Below, in pieces: positions 36,750-48,719 of a DNA stretch of 64,000 nucleotides. The notes below the pieces were generated by a model. It saw only the letters and a list, made by a program, of their open reading frames with translations, had not been told where the DNA came from and did no database searches. Made by a program: the position numbers and the translations under genes. The first letter of the stretch is position 1. Each line of letters begins with the position of its first letter. This stretch comes from Sinotaia quadrata (lineage: Eukaryota; Mollusca; Gastropoda; Architaenioglossa; Viviparidae): assembly GCA_028829895.1 (NCBI GenBank), contig CM054180.1:97090135-97154134 (forward strand), given 5' to 3'.

Positions 36750-39628
36750 GTGCTAAAGCTGGAACAAATTGCTCGTATCTCCAAATACAAATTTCTTGAA
36801 TTGATTAATTTTTATTCAATAATGTGTATTCATTATTTTTATTTAATTTGAAATAGGTAATGAGAGAAAATCGATTCATTGATATGAGCACGAAATTATC
36901 TAAAGATAGAAAGGTTCTCTGACGGATACTTTTCGTCAGAGAGACGGACAGATAGACAAATATGTTGGTTGGTTTCTAGTAAATGATAGATTTCAATCTA
37001 TTGTCATTGCTCCTTAGAAACATGATTTGTATTTAATCATTGTGTGATGCACAACATATTTTACCACTTATGTATCGAATTGCCAAATAGCAAATATAGC
37101 AAACCAAATAAAGGGTTAGTTAGGGTTATTAATGAATATTTTCTCCATAAGGAACCTTCTTCATTCATCTCAGTTACACAAATCATCTTGTCACATTCAC
37201 TAATAAAAGTAACAGGAAGTAAACAACAAAACAATCAAACTTAACAAGGAAACAAACAAGTTATTGTTTTTAATTTTAACGAAAAAATGACAACTGCACT
37301 GAGTCACAATTGATGTGCATTCCATTTATTTCTCAAAGATATCTATAAATAAAACTTTATTGATGTGCTCTGCAAACTTTGCCAGCAACGAGCGGCGATG
37401 CCACTGAAGACTAATTCACGTCTTGATGACGTCACGTCTCTGAGAGCGGTCGTTTTAGCTAAGTGAGATACTGAGATCTGTGGATCAGAAGTCATGGAAA
37501 GATGGTGTTTCGACATTGCGAGGGTCATCGTCGGCAACATCTGTTGAGCAAAATGTGTTAAAGAGTAGTGTCATAAATATTATGTACTATGTATTTATCA
37601 TTTAATACAGCATCCACCACGACCACCACCACCATCGTCGTTATCATCAACATATTATTATTAGTGTTATAGTGTTATTAACATCATACCAATTCGCCAA
37701 CAGTGGTACATGTTCCTATGAAAAGGGATAAAGAACAACAAATAATAATAAAATATTAATAAATTTTGTTTTAGAAAATGGGTTCTTAAAGCATTTTAAC
37801 TGACAGTAGATTAGGGTTGCAGTCACAAACATAAAATATTATTTTTAAATGGCAATAAGATCGAGTTTTTTCCCATCATCTCCTCTCAAACTCCAGGGCA
37901 AGTCCACTTATTTGCATGTTAGACTGACCATGTGTGCCAGACACTTGAGTCATGTATTTTGCATGGTCCTAGAGGTTCGCTGTTTTTTACGTCTGTGGTC
38001 TTTTATGACCTAGGTTGTTTTATAGTCTTTGCTGGCCAGGTCTGTGACCTGATTCAATACACAAATGATTCACAATCTGAAAAATATGCTCTTGATGTCT
38101 ATTCTGCCAGTGTTAATGAATCACTATCACTTTTTGCACGTTTCCTAAGAAAAATACAAATATTCCAGATTCCAAGAAAACCAAATGATTTAGTCTTAGT
38201 GACATCAGTCTGTCACATAATGGTTTATGTAACCCACACCCAGACTAGATAAAATAGACTACATTGAACCCTACCTTCTATGAAGTCTGACCCTTATCCC
38301 CCAGCTGGAAACATACCTGAATGTTCGAGATACTCACTGTAATAGATCAATCAGAGTGCTGCTTAACTGCATGCAATGGACATTCTAGAAACTCACATAA
38401 TATTCATTAGCTGAATGCAGCTGACCATTAAGGCAATATGTATTTTGGCCCTAAGGCTTAATAAGTTAGAATCATATCACTAACCCTTATTGCCAGTTAT
38501 CAACACACCAGGTAAAATCCTCTGCCAAAGGTATGTGGTTTTTGCTTGCCTATCTAATATTATATTCATGCTTATTTCTTGACATTTAACCATATCTTAT
38601 ATTATTACATTATGCTAATGATATTAAAATATGTGATGACCATGTGTGTAAGAGTGTTCTATCAGAGATCACATGAGGTCAAATTCTTAGCCCATGTGTA
38701 TTTTACTGTGTGATTGGCAGCTTATCTGAGACATTGATTTGTTGAGTGCTGAGTGCAAACTGCAAAAGAATGGAACCACATTATGTTGGATGGTGCCTTG
38801 ATGAGTATTGAACCATAAAGCAACACCAGAGCAGAAAGATCCTTGGGCCAAAGACTGAATCAATGGACCATGTGTGCTTCTGCTAATGACATTCACTGGG
38901 ACCCTAGACAACATGTCAGGCATTCATAAGTTATGTAATTATAAGGTCAACAACCACACAGCTTCAGTCAAGATTCAATCATAGTCACTCGAAATTTATT
39001 TAAAGAACTTTAAGAGTTCACTCATAAACATTCAAAGTTCTCTTATAAAATTATTTATAATTCGTTCATATGAATAAACCAAATAACTGCTACAGTGCCA
39101 TAGACTCAAAACAAATATTATCTTACAACACCACGTGATAGTGATTATGAACTATCAACAATTATAAAATCTAGTGTAACTGCTCAAACTACTCGCTATA
39201 TGTAACCAGGATGTCTTTATTTCTTGTTGAGTACATTTATTGTTGATACCTGGACAACTCATGTCAGCGTGACTCACTTACATGTCATATGTTGATGTCA
39301 GTCACCTGTAGTTGATTATTATCCTGCCTATATGCATCGGGGGCTCGAGCTGTCTTCTAGAACTATCTCTCTTATTTTCTACATTATCTATGATTCACCG
39401 TTTTAACACCAGTGGCCAGCAAGAAGGTATGTTTGGGGGAATAGCCTAGGATTATGGGTGGCTCAGGGTGGCGGAGAATTAACATCTTGCCCACCTGCCA
39501 GCAAAACGTCATATGGACTTGTCACAATTTCTTTCCTGGTTCTGAAATCACAATCTTTATAAACATATGTAAAGGGCTAAAAATAACTTCGCTGACTTAC
39601 GAGTTGTCAAGTGAAGACTGTGCTGCTC
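36750..39628. other. Region without recognised gene
   Basis: Holds unrecognised open frames: minus 37343-37540, whose acceptor-like CTCAACAG and AATAAA at 37360 could mark an exon, plus 37932-38252, and minus 38687-38923. Nothing matches a family I know. A (CCA)n-like patch lies near 37615-37640. Confidence 0.35.
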
Positions 39629-39792
39629 CTAACAGTAACCACACAAATCATAGATGCAGCCGTTTACTGTCGCAGCTCTTACATTAGGTGGTGATCTCCC
39701 CACTGCTTTGCAGGACACCAAGGTGACTACGTATTTGAGATTTGTATAAATTATGGTGGAATTCGTAATCTTACTGCAATCCATGCAAACAT
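39629..39792 (-). CDS. Exon 2 of small secreted Cys-rich peptide gene (locus C)
   Basis: The acceptor ATTGTGCAG precedes a 164-bp block that completes a split Asp codon and runs 53 more residues to a TAG stop. It starts VCMDCSKITN, contains SCKAVGRSPPNV and ends in a cysteine cluster (CIYDLCGYC). The motif order C-x2-C, SC-x2-x-G-x3-PNV, then terminal cysteines matches exon 2 of locus A, though the extreme C-terminus is diverged. There is no clean AATAAA close to the stop; a TATAAA-like hexamer lies about 75 bases downstream. The intron to exon 1 is 675 bp. Confidence 0.78.
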
Positions 39793-40256
39793 CTGCACAA
39801 TAAAAAAAAGATAAACATATTGAGCAAATACCGACACACCCACACATTTTATGATGTTTTTGGGGAATGGAATTCAATATGCCGCCATTTCCTGTACTAC
39901 AAAAACACCAGAATTAATTCCATTGTTACTGTGCACACAATAGTAAATGAGCATCAGATTATTGATGCAAGACACTGATATCAAAATACAATTATTTCAA
40001 ACACGAAAGCAGTATAAATGAAACGCTATATAAGTCTATATGATACAGCAACAACAAAAATTCATTGTTTGTAAAATAATATATTTAAATCGGAATATTT
40101 TGATAAAATAGACTGATATGTTTACAAAATGAAATGTTTAAGCCGGTCTTTCTACGACTAAACTGGCTCCGTTTCGTTTGAATGTGCTTGCATTTCTATA
40201 AATAAATTGGGTCTTCTATAATCTATAACACACTAGTTTTAATTCAAAATACAATT

Positions 40257-40486
40257 CAAATTTTATCCCTGATATATTTTCTTTAACCTAAGGCCTCTTA
40301 AACAGGACCCAAACATTATCAGTTCAAAAAGCTAAAACAAATAGTAAATACACCTACCAGTGCAGTCAAATTTTATCCTTGATTTATTTTCTTTAACCTA
40401 AGGCCTCTTAAACAGGACCCAAACATTATCAGTTCAAAAAGTTAAAACAAATAGTAAATACACCTACCAGTGCAGTCAAATTTACT
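40257..40486. repeat. 110-bp tandem duplication covering an exon end and its donor site
   Basis: Two near-identical 110-bp copies. The right one ends in the last coding bases of peptide-gene locus C exon 1 (KFDCTG) with its GTAGGTG donor; the left one repeats the same coding bases and donor inside the intron. Confidence 0.9.
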
Positions 40487-40669
40487 TGCATCTCCAACGT
40501 TACTGATACGTAGCCCACCTGGACACATGTACGTTAACCGTGGACTGCTTAAGCAGTTAGTGAAAACGCACGCTGCACGCCTGTCAACGCTAAGATCCTC
40601 TTCGTTAACCACAGGGTTGCACGTGCAACACACCAATATGGTCAGAATCAAGATTATTATACACTTCAT
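40468..40669 (-). CDS. Exon 1 of small secreted Cys-rich peptide gene (locus C)
   Basis: It opens with a hydrophobic signal (MKCIIILILTILVCCTC, cleavage probably just after), an acidic segment (VNEEDLSVDRR, with a possible dibasic/RR processing point) and a cysteine-bearing domain ending KFDCT. It is 67 codons plus one base and ends with donor GTAGGT, phase 1, exactly as in loci A and B. The joined product is 121 residues with ten cysteines outside the signal. A strong acceptor (TTTTGTTGCAG) sits about 19 bases before the ATG, consistent with a 5'UTR intron. The last part of this exon plus the donor is repeated 110 bp further into the intron (see the 110-bp duplication). Confidence 0.8.
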
Positions 40670-40872
40670 TCTTTAGAATGGGATAGCTGCAACAAAATAA
40701 AATTGTGATGTACGTGAACCTCGTCTCCATTTCATCACTCTCCCAGTATCGCCATTGCCAAAAGGTTATCATTAAAAAATAAAATAAGTTTTATTAGAGG
40801 ACATTATTAATGTATATAATCTATACATCGTATAGCCCACAGCGAGTTGACGGTGGCTTCCCTTTCATTACT

Positions 40873-41222
40873 GTCCATAGTGTAAGTACATGACTCATTA
40901 CGTTTCGTCAAATCATCAATGAACTGTCCATAGTGTAGGTACATGACTCATTACGTTTAGTCAAATCAAGTTATCAATGAACTGTCCATAGTGTAAGTAC
41001 ATGGCCCATTACGTTTAGTCAATTCAAGTTATGAATGAACTGTCCATAGTGTAAGTACATGACCAATTACGTTTAGTCAAATCAAGTTATGAATGAACTG
41101 TCCATAGTGTAAGTAAGTACATGGCCCATTACGTTTAGTCAAATCAAGTTATCAATGAACTGTCCATAGTGTAAGTACATGGCCCATTACGTTTAGTGAA
41201 ATCAAGTTATGAATGAACTGTA
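40873..41222. repeat. 58-bp tandem array, about 6 copies
   Basis: Unit GAACTGTCCATAGTGTAAGT then ACATGGCCCATTACGTTTAG and TCAAATCAAGTTATCAAT. It lies 5' of peptide gene C. Confidence 0.93.
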
Positions 41223-41224
41223 CT

Positions 41225-42539
41225 TTTATACATAGGAGAAATCTATTTCCCTGTGTAGAACTAAAAATCTGTTCTTTTCTTTTTTGGGGGAGGGTGGGTG
41301 GGTTTAATATACATTCCTTTAAAATTTTATTCATCTCTTTGTTAAATTCACATCATATAATAATGTTTATATTATCTTTGTTCTGTTAACTGTCAGTTAA
41401 AACACCGTAGAGGTTCTCGAGTCTGTTCATGACGTCATCAGCCAAAATTAGTCTGTTTGTGCGTCCGTCACCATCAATCATAATAACACGTGGGTGAACC
41501 ATTCTTTTTTTTTATACATAAATTGCAGTTTCTAAATGTGAAAGATAATAGGTGATATTTTTAAAAGTAGAAGTAAATAAAAACACAAACCGCAAGTTAG
41601 TATTCACAGAAACAAAGGTAACAATCTATGACGAACGGTTTGTCTATCTGCAAGAAAGTGTACATTATTTAATGAAGTAAACACATATTATTTAATGCAA
41701 AGTAGTTTAGATTAGACTGAACAATTCTCGTAATCAAACCTTTGCGGTACGCTACAGGTCTTCTAAGGCATTGGAGCCTAGACTCTAATTAAAATTAAAA
41801 TTAGCCTAACTTGAAATCTCACCAAGTCTTGTAGTGACCTTGAAGGTATTGCTGTGTTCAGAAGAATAGCTTGCACTCCGTTAGTTCGGCGTCGGTGTCT
41901 CTTTATATACTGTATTCCCTTCACTCTAAACCCACACACGCATACACGCACGCACGCACACATACACACATTTACTGTTTTGTACTTCTTCATGAAACCC
42001 CCAACGTTTTCTCTGAATGCAAATATATACTCAAATAAGCCAACATATGGACATTAAACAAAAGCATTCTTAGGCATATAAAACAAATTTACATACCCCC
42101 GATACACAGTTTCGCCACGTTGTCACAAATACATTTTACGAATCATTACCTACCTAGCCGACAATATTGTAGCATACTTCTAAACAACAATAGCAAACAA
42201 TAGTATGTTCAAAACTCTTGGCCAAAGTTCGGCTGGATATAATTACCAAACGAGTGACCTTGCTCTTTTCTTCCCATCTCTTTTTCTTTCTTTTTCTCTC
42301 TCCCTTCTTCTCATGTTTACTGGCTTTTCGAGTTGTAGATTGCAAATTTGAAAACAAAATATTAAATGTAAAATAAATATATAACTTTCATCCACCATTT
42401 ACAAAAGCAAAATCCTAAACTGACAAACAAATAATAATAACAATATAATTTATATTTTGAAACGAAAGAAGTTAATTTCCCGTGTTCTAAGGATCTAAGA
42501 GTGTGCGTTTAGGCATTGTGAATTTTCTGGGTGACCTGA
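41225..42539. other. Region without recognised gene
   Basis: AT-rich, with a short ACACGC run near 41933-41970; nothing recognised. Confidence 0.5.
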
Positions 42540-43090
42540 CAAAACAAACCCAAGACAAACAGAACCCGACGAAAACGCCCCGACAATACCGCCCCGACAA
42601 TACCGCCCTGACAATACCGCCCTGACAATACCGCCCCGACAAAAACGCCCCGACAATACCGCCCCGTAAAACAGCGATGTAGAAGGTGTTTTCAATTTTA
42701 AATTAAAGTTTTAAAGTTTCTCCAAATTGTGAACTTATTAAATGACATTGATGGCGATACTAAAACTACAAAGATAATATGTACAATGAATTATACAACT
42801 CTTATATCAAATAGAAAGTGGCATGTTTTCCAGATGTTTCTAAATAAATTTAAAACAGAATATTAGACTGTAGCTCTAGAAAATTAAGCATTAGTAGTTG
42901 AAAAAATAGTAGACAAAGATTTTTAAGTGAAAAATACTACAATATTTCAAGAAAAAATATACCATAAATAAATATGTTAGGGGTAATGTGTCGGGGTTAT
43001 TTTGTCTATTGACTGTTTAATCAGGGCGTTTGACGCCGGCTAATTTTGTCTATTGAGCTGTTTTGTCGGGGCGTTTGATGCCGGGACTCT
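42540..43090. mobile_element. Possible non-autonomous element with inverted GC-rich motif clusters
   Basis: On the left (42555-42668) about eight 14-bp units built on CGACAATACCGCCC form a cluster, with variants AACGCCCCGACA. On the right (42984-43090) the inverse orientation appears twice or more (TTGTCGGGGCGTTTGATGCCG and CAGGGCGTTTGACGCCGG). The middle is AT-rich and non-coding. This layout suggests inverted ends of a short MITE-like or foldback element, but exact edges and target duplications are not resolved. Confidence 0.4.
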
Positions 43091-43355
43091 TTTTGGTGGG
43101 ATGTTGATTTGCCAGTAAACCCTCATGTTCACGATAAATATTTTATTTGTTCCCAATTGCCCTTTTCTCTTTATGTATGTGTGGATTGTCATTTTATTAT
43201 CTTCTCTTGTTTTATTGGACATATTTGTTGTTTAATGACTTCTTTGTGTCCATGCTTTTTATTTAGTCAGTAGAACTAAAAACCTTTTCACTATATTATA
43301 AATGCTTTTACTTTCGATCCATGTTAAATGATGATTCCGATGCATATGACGTAAT

Positions 43356-43566
43356 TTACTGTATGTAACGGGTACGCCAATACACATCCCAATCACGTGG
43401 TCTTTCCAAGTATAGTTTTCTCAAGGACTTGGTAGGAGTAGCATTCAGATTTTTAACTAAACCGTTACACAGAGTAGTTCCAAACTGCTTTACCCTCAAT
43501 AGTTGATTAATCTCCATCATTAACCCACTTCTAAACTGAGTCCCTCTATTGGACAAAATTTCCTAC
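43356..43566 (-). pseudogene. Ty3-type LTR retrotransposon integrase fragment
   Basis: The reading frame begins EILSNRGTQFRSGLM and continues with LLRVKQFGTT, CNGLVKNLNATPTKS and LYLERPRDWD. This matches the core of Ty3/gypsy-type integrases, where the family has LSDRGTQFTS, then TTPYHPMCNGLVEKFN and RPRDWDRYL. The second catalytic Asp of the DDE triad appears as Asn (SNRG for SDRG), the YHP-M piece is missing, and there is no RT or LTR nearby. It is a short inactive relic. Confidence 0.78.
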
Positions 43567-43569
43567 ATG

Positions 43570-44774
43570 CAAGAAAATGATGAACAGCAATTTGCTACCG
43601 ATGTGATACTAATAGAACTAAGCTAAAGCGTTTCAGGTTATAAAATGACAAAGAATGGGTTTAACATTACAACAAACTAGTGAAATAGAAAAATAAAATG
43701 ACAAAGAATGGGTTCTATAACATTACAACAAACTAGTGCAATGAAAGCAGTGGATTTTACTTGCAAATGACAAATAGAACTGTGAAACTGCAATAATCAT
43801 TATTTTCAAATTATTAATTTCTAAAATACTCATTATTTGAGAAATATTTACTAAGAAATGTAATTTGGGGTCACCTTCCCAATTAAAAAAAATAAACTTA
43901 AAAATTAGGATTTGTCAGTCACATAAAAATAAAGATTTTTTCTTTGTTTGTCGAGCTGTAATGACGTCACTGTTTTCATCCAGAGTAACGATTTCGAACA
44001 CCTGTGACTCTTGTATGCGTCACAGTTACCTGTTGTTTTCGTGCTCATTGTACAAAAATTCTACACCCTATTTATAATTTGTACTTAGAAAATGTGCATT
44101 CAATAATTACAAAACACTATCTAGATTATATATTTTACTAACACATAAAACATTATTAAATAAAGTGACTTTGTTAAAAATGTCTTTGTTCTAATTGCAT
44201 GTCAGAGTTAAATATTTCATTTTTAGTTGTTTATATTGTCGCTAATTTTGTTTTGTACTGGTGTAGTTCGCATGAAAGGACTTTTGCGACATACTTTATT
44301 TGCAGTTTTTTTTTAATACCGTCTAGAGATACCAGAAGATTAAGTTCGTAATTAAGTCTTCCACCACCACCACCACCACCACCATCATCATCATCACCAA
44401 CACCATCATTTTCGTCATCATCATCATCTTCTACTTCTTCACCACTACAATAATAGTAATAATAAAATAGTTAAAAGAAATATACATAACTGACAAATTC
44501 GATTCATTTAAGAACATCTGCTGACCATCTGTACTAAGACTAATGTTTGAGCCGCTTGTTGCTCAACTGAACGTGCTGATTTCAATAGTACAACCCTGTC
44601 TAGTGGTATTGATTTTTGTTCCTGTAGTTGGCAGGATGTTACATGTTGATTGCATTTTGTAATATGTGTCTGTACTATTTAACCTGTTGCAAAAACTCAT
44701 AAATAGGAACAGAGAACTGCATATTCGTTCAGAGATGAAAGTGAGACAACTTTTTCCTGACTACATATATGCTA
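43570..44774. other. Region without recognised gene
   Basis: A 50-bp direct duplication at 43643-43740 (AAATGACAAAGAATGGGTT). (CCA)n/(CAT)n at 44361-44433. No supported gene. Confidence 0.5.
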
Positions 44775-44965
44775 CTAGTTATAATAATAATTATTATTAA
44801 TCATCCATAACTAATTACAAGTGATGGAGAAATCTTAATTTATGTTTATTGATAATTCTTCTAGAGGACACCACTCATCTCTCACTTGGCGGATTATATA
44901 GGTGTAGTAAAGGTTTTCTCCCTTCCAAAATAATAAGACAGATGATATTTGGTTTACATTCGTCT
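44775..44965 (-). mobile_element. Short copy of the same repeat family, reversed
   Basis: The minus strand carries CGCCAAGTGAGAGATGAGTGGTGTCCTC, AATTAAGATTTCTCCATCACTTG and the ATTAATAATAATT end. It lies about 0.87 kb left of a forward copy at 45836, so the pair is in inverted arrangement with TAA-rich ends outward. Confidence 0.65.
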
Positions 44966-45835
44966 CTCGCCATAACTTTGATGTGGAAAAGCATTAGTTA
45001 TGCCTTAGATATTTTCTATGCTATTATAATTCTTACTACTGTACTTAACCATAAATGTGCTTCAACTTATTAATATTTGTGTATATAATTAAGCTCATTG
45101 TATCTTATAATGAATTGATGGACTAAAGTTAGAAACTGTGAGATATATATATCGGAATGAATGGAAAAGAAAGGATAGATGTCATTCTAGAAATTGTCGT
45201 TGTATTTTTCACAGTCAGAAAACTCCACTTCACTTGTTACCTGTTACCTATATCAGTTATCTTCACCTGCTATCATATCGCAACTTCATCATATCTTCAT
45301 CATTACCATTATTATTACGGTTGTTGTCATATGTTTGTTACCTATACAAGCCTTTTACTCATCTCACATTTGGGGGATCACCTGTGATTTTGTGTGACTT
45401 TGCCTTGGCTGTACATTATTGCAAGAGGCACTATGACCTTGTTCATAGGATATAAATACCCGCACTTGTGAAGCAGAGGTCATGAGACCATGTCCGGAGT
45501 GTTGCTGTGATGTCATCCATACGTAGCAAGCAGGACAGGTTTCGTGTGTCAGGTCTAGGTTTAATGACTCTGTCCTATTTTAGATTTCCAGTTATCAATA
45601 TTGGTTTATTGAATAATTCTAAAAATAGCGACAATAGGACGGCCTGGCTTATCCACTACGAAAATGTCAGAAGATTCAGGTTATTATTTACGATACCTCG
45701 CTAGATAAATAAGTTGACTTGCCTTAGCTAACAACATTATCTTCCCCTTACTTATAAATTAAGATTTATGATTCTTTATCCCTTTATTACGCCTCGCCCC
45801 CAGTTATTTAATCCTCCAGTTGTGCTACATATGTA
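44966..45835. other. Sequence between two inverted repeat copies
   Basis: Overlapping short plus frames (45138-45455, 45157-45387, 45507-45704) but no recognised domain. It may be the inner part of a foldback element. Confidence 0.35.
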
Positions 45836-46045
45836 ACAATGGGTAAGATAACAACAAATTTACATGTGTGACAGTAAATATTTATCTTTAATGTTGTGGA
45901 ATGGAGGAGACATATACAGCGCCCGTATATCCGCCAAGTGAGAGAGACGAGTGGCGTCTGCTGGAGGATCATTAATAAAATAATTTAATATTCCCATTAC
46001 TTGTTATTAGTTTTGGATGATTAATTAATTAATAATAATATATGT
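45836..46045 (+). mobile_element. Short copy of the same repeat family, forward
   Basis: Contains ATATCCGCCAAGTGAGAGAG, ACGAGTGGCGTCTGCTGG, ATTAATAAAATAATTT and an ATTAATTAATTAATAATAATA end. It pairs in inverted orientation with 44775-44965. Confidence 0.65.
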
Positions 46046-46294
46046 GTGTTAAGAGCGTCACAATTATATTATTACACGTGTTTGTATTAGAATGCATTTG
46101 CAATGTTTTTGATGAAACCGCACGTTATATATTATATTATTTTGTATATTATGCATATATAAATTATGCCTATGCAGAATGTATATGCAGTTTATATACA
46201 TGGATAAATAGGTACAAATACACATTCTTTTTTTGCATGTGTGCATGCGAAGGTGTATATGTGCGGTTATGTACGATTTAGTGTATAGTGTGTT

Positions 46295-46296
<2 letters not shown>

Positions 46297-46371
<75 letters not shown>
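46297..46371. repeat. (GT)n microsatellite
   Basis: About 37 units. Confidence 0.95.
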
Positions 46372-46374
<3 letters not shown>

Positions 46375-47250
46375 CACACTGGTTGTATTGTTCACTACTT
46401 CTTTGCTTTGTGTTTTATTTTATTTGATTGATACAATCATGTAAGTAATGATTCTTTGTTTTGTGTTTTATTTTAAATATTGATTGATGCAATCATGTAA
46501 ATAATGATTCTGTGTTAAACATATTGCCAGTCTGCTTGAGTCCTGGCAGTAACTTAAATCATTGTTCTGCATTCAATAAAACGATTTCTTTTCCAACTGC
46601 CTGCGACTTACTCACAAGCTAAAACAGGTGATGTTTACAATTAATGAGAACACAAATTACTCTTCCTGTTGGACAAGAAAAGCTTTACTAATTAATTTTA
46701 TTATATTTGGATTTTTTATTTTTCCCCATTGTTTTATTGTATGTTTTGTGTATAAACTTTGCAAACATACAATTGTAAACTATTCTCTGTATTAGTGTTT
46801 CCCTGTAAAGATGCCAATGAAAGCAGATGTACATTTTATATGGGTTTTTTATGGACACTATTCAATGTTGTAGTACACTCACTGGAGTTCGTGCATAGAC
46901 AAAATCAAGCGACATACACTAATCTAACAAATTATTAAAGAGTCAAAGCAATATCAGGCAACATTTTAATATTGAAAAGTAAGTTAAATGCATGTTACAA
47001 GTCAAAAGCTACGTCGATACATAGTCAAGAACAAAGGACGACAAAATAATATTGTACAAGCTTCCTGACAAGATGTAGTATATTTTCAGTGTCCATAATG
47101 CTCGCTTTTTTGCCAAACTCTTTCAGTCAAATAATATGTGCGACATAGCACGGTGAAAGTTAGCTAAATATATTTTTAAAAATTCAATCCATATCAACAA
47201 ATAAGCAATTAATAGAAATTAAATGAAGAGTTGGATGGAAGGAATGGTGC
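46375..47250. other. Region without recognised gene
   Basis: A 60-bp direct duplication at 46398-46510 (TTGTGTTTTATTTTA...CAATCATGTAA); otherwise nothing. Confidence 0.5.
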
Positions 47251-47254
47251 GGGG

Positions 47255-47261
47255 GGAGAGG

Positions 47262-47298
<37 letters not shown>

Positions 47299-47380
47299 GA
47301 ATAGATTAATTGAAGGAAGAAACGAAGGAAGGAACGAAGGAACGAAGGAGCGAAGGAAGGAACGAAGGAAGGAAAAAGAG
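47255..47380. repeat. (GA)n and GGAACGAA repeats
   Basis: GA run at 47260-47296, then GGAAGGAACGAA-type units from 47315. Confidence 0.93.
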
Positions 47381-47529
47381 ATAGGTGAATGGATGGATGG
47401 ACAGAAGAAAAGGATGGAGGGATTTTATTGATTAGTGATTGGATATATTCGTGTATTATCGTTCAAAGGGAGCGATGGGGGTGGATAAAATGGTACTATG
47501 TGGATAAACGGACGACAACATCTATATGA

Positions 47530-47990
47530 ATAGCTGAAAGAGTAAATATAAACAGATAGCAATGATAGTAGACGTAAGGATAAACATAGCTGAGATAGCA
47601 GACGTAAATATAAACAGATAGCAAAAATAGTAGACGTAAAGATAAACATAGCTGAGATAGTAGACGTAAAGATAAACATAGCTGAGATAATAGACGTAAA
47701 TATAAACAGATAGCAAAAATAGTAGACGTAAAGATAAACATAGCTGAGATAGCAGACGTAAAGATAAACAGATAGCAAAATAGTAGACGTAAAGATAAAC
47801 ATAGCTGAGATAGTAGATGTAAAGATAAACAGATAGCAAAAATAGTAGACGTAAAGATAAACATAGCTGAGATAGTAGATGTAAAGATAAACAGATAGCA
47901 AAAATAGTAGACGTAAAGATAAACATAGCTGATATAGTAGACGTAAAGATAAACATAGATGAGACAGTAGATATAAAGATTAAAAGTAGA
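47530..47990. repeat. ~31/62-bp tandem array
   Basis: Two half-units alternate: AGATAGCAAAAATAGTAGAC-GTAAAGATAAAC and ATAGCTGAGATAGTAGACGT-AAAGATAAAC. All three minus frames stay open across it, an artefact of the repeat. Confidence 0.93.
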
Positions 47991-47994
47991 CAAC

Positions 47995-48490
47995 ATCAAA
48001 CAACCTCCAGAAGTTATGTTACTCGCATTATAAAAATCGCCGGTAAGATGAATATGTTGACGAAGCCAAAGGAATCAAAAACACTTTCGATAGCATTTTT
48101 TATAAGTAGAAAAAATCGTAATGCAAGAATAATATACTGTCATGACAAACATGGCATACATTTGACAGGAAATTTCAAATAAACAAAAGCCACACCACAG
48201 TCTTACATTAACCTTTCTTTTGCGGAATATTGTTACTGTTTCGTAACTGGCTTATCATTGAGAAGGTAGCGACATGGTCATTGCAAGGCACTTTGAAAAT
48301 AATCTCACAGCAACAGGTAAGCGTTTGTGAAGCTTGTATGTAGACCGGAAGTGTTGGGGCTAACCAAGGACATAATCTGAGCAGGACTCACACGTAAAAG
48401 GTATCGAACGCAGAGAAGTACAAAACAAACTAATTGGTCTACATCAACCATCACAACTGTTCTCGGACAACAAGCAACACACCACAACAC
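47995..48490. other. Region without recognised gene
   Basis: A minus open frame (48305-48556) runs into the next array; no family recognised. Confidence 0.45.
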
Positions 48491-48496
48491 TGGATA

Positions 48497-48716
48497 GACA
48501 CTATACTGAACATGATTTGAAATGCAATAAAAATACATAAACACTATACTGAACATGATTTGAAATGCAATAAAAATACATAGACACTATACTGAATATG
48601 ATTTGAAATGCAATAAAAATACATAGACAGTATACTGAATATGATTTGAAATGCAATAAAAATACATAGACACTATACTGAATATGATTTCAAATGCAAT
48701 AAAAATACATAGACAG
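48497..48716. repeat. 43-bp tandem array, about 5 copies
   Basis: Unit CACTATACTGAATATGATTT then GAAATGCAATAAAAATACATAGA. Confidence 0.94.
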
Positions 48717-48719
48717 TAT

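Noticed and set aside
37343..37540. Minus-strand terminal exon after CTCAACAG as a possible second exon for a peptide gene
   Set aside because: The phase-1 reading gives DVADDDPRNV with no cysteine and an early stop; it does not fit the family.
47425..47999. Three overlapping minus frames of 144-167 codons that look like membrane proteins
   Set aside because: All arise from the 31/62-bp array; simultaneous opening of three frames with similar composition shows the repeat is the cause.
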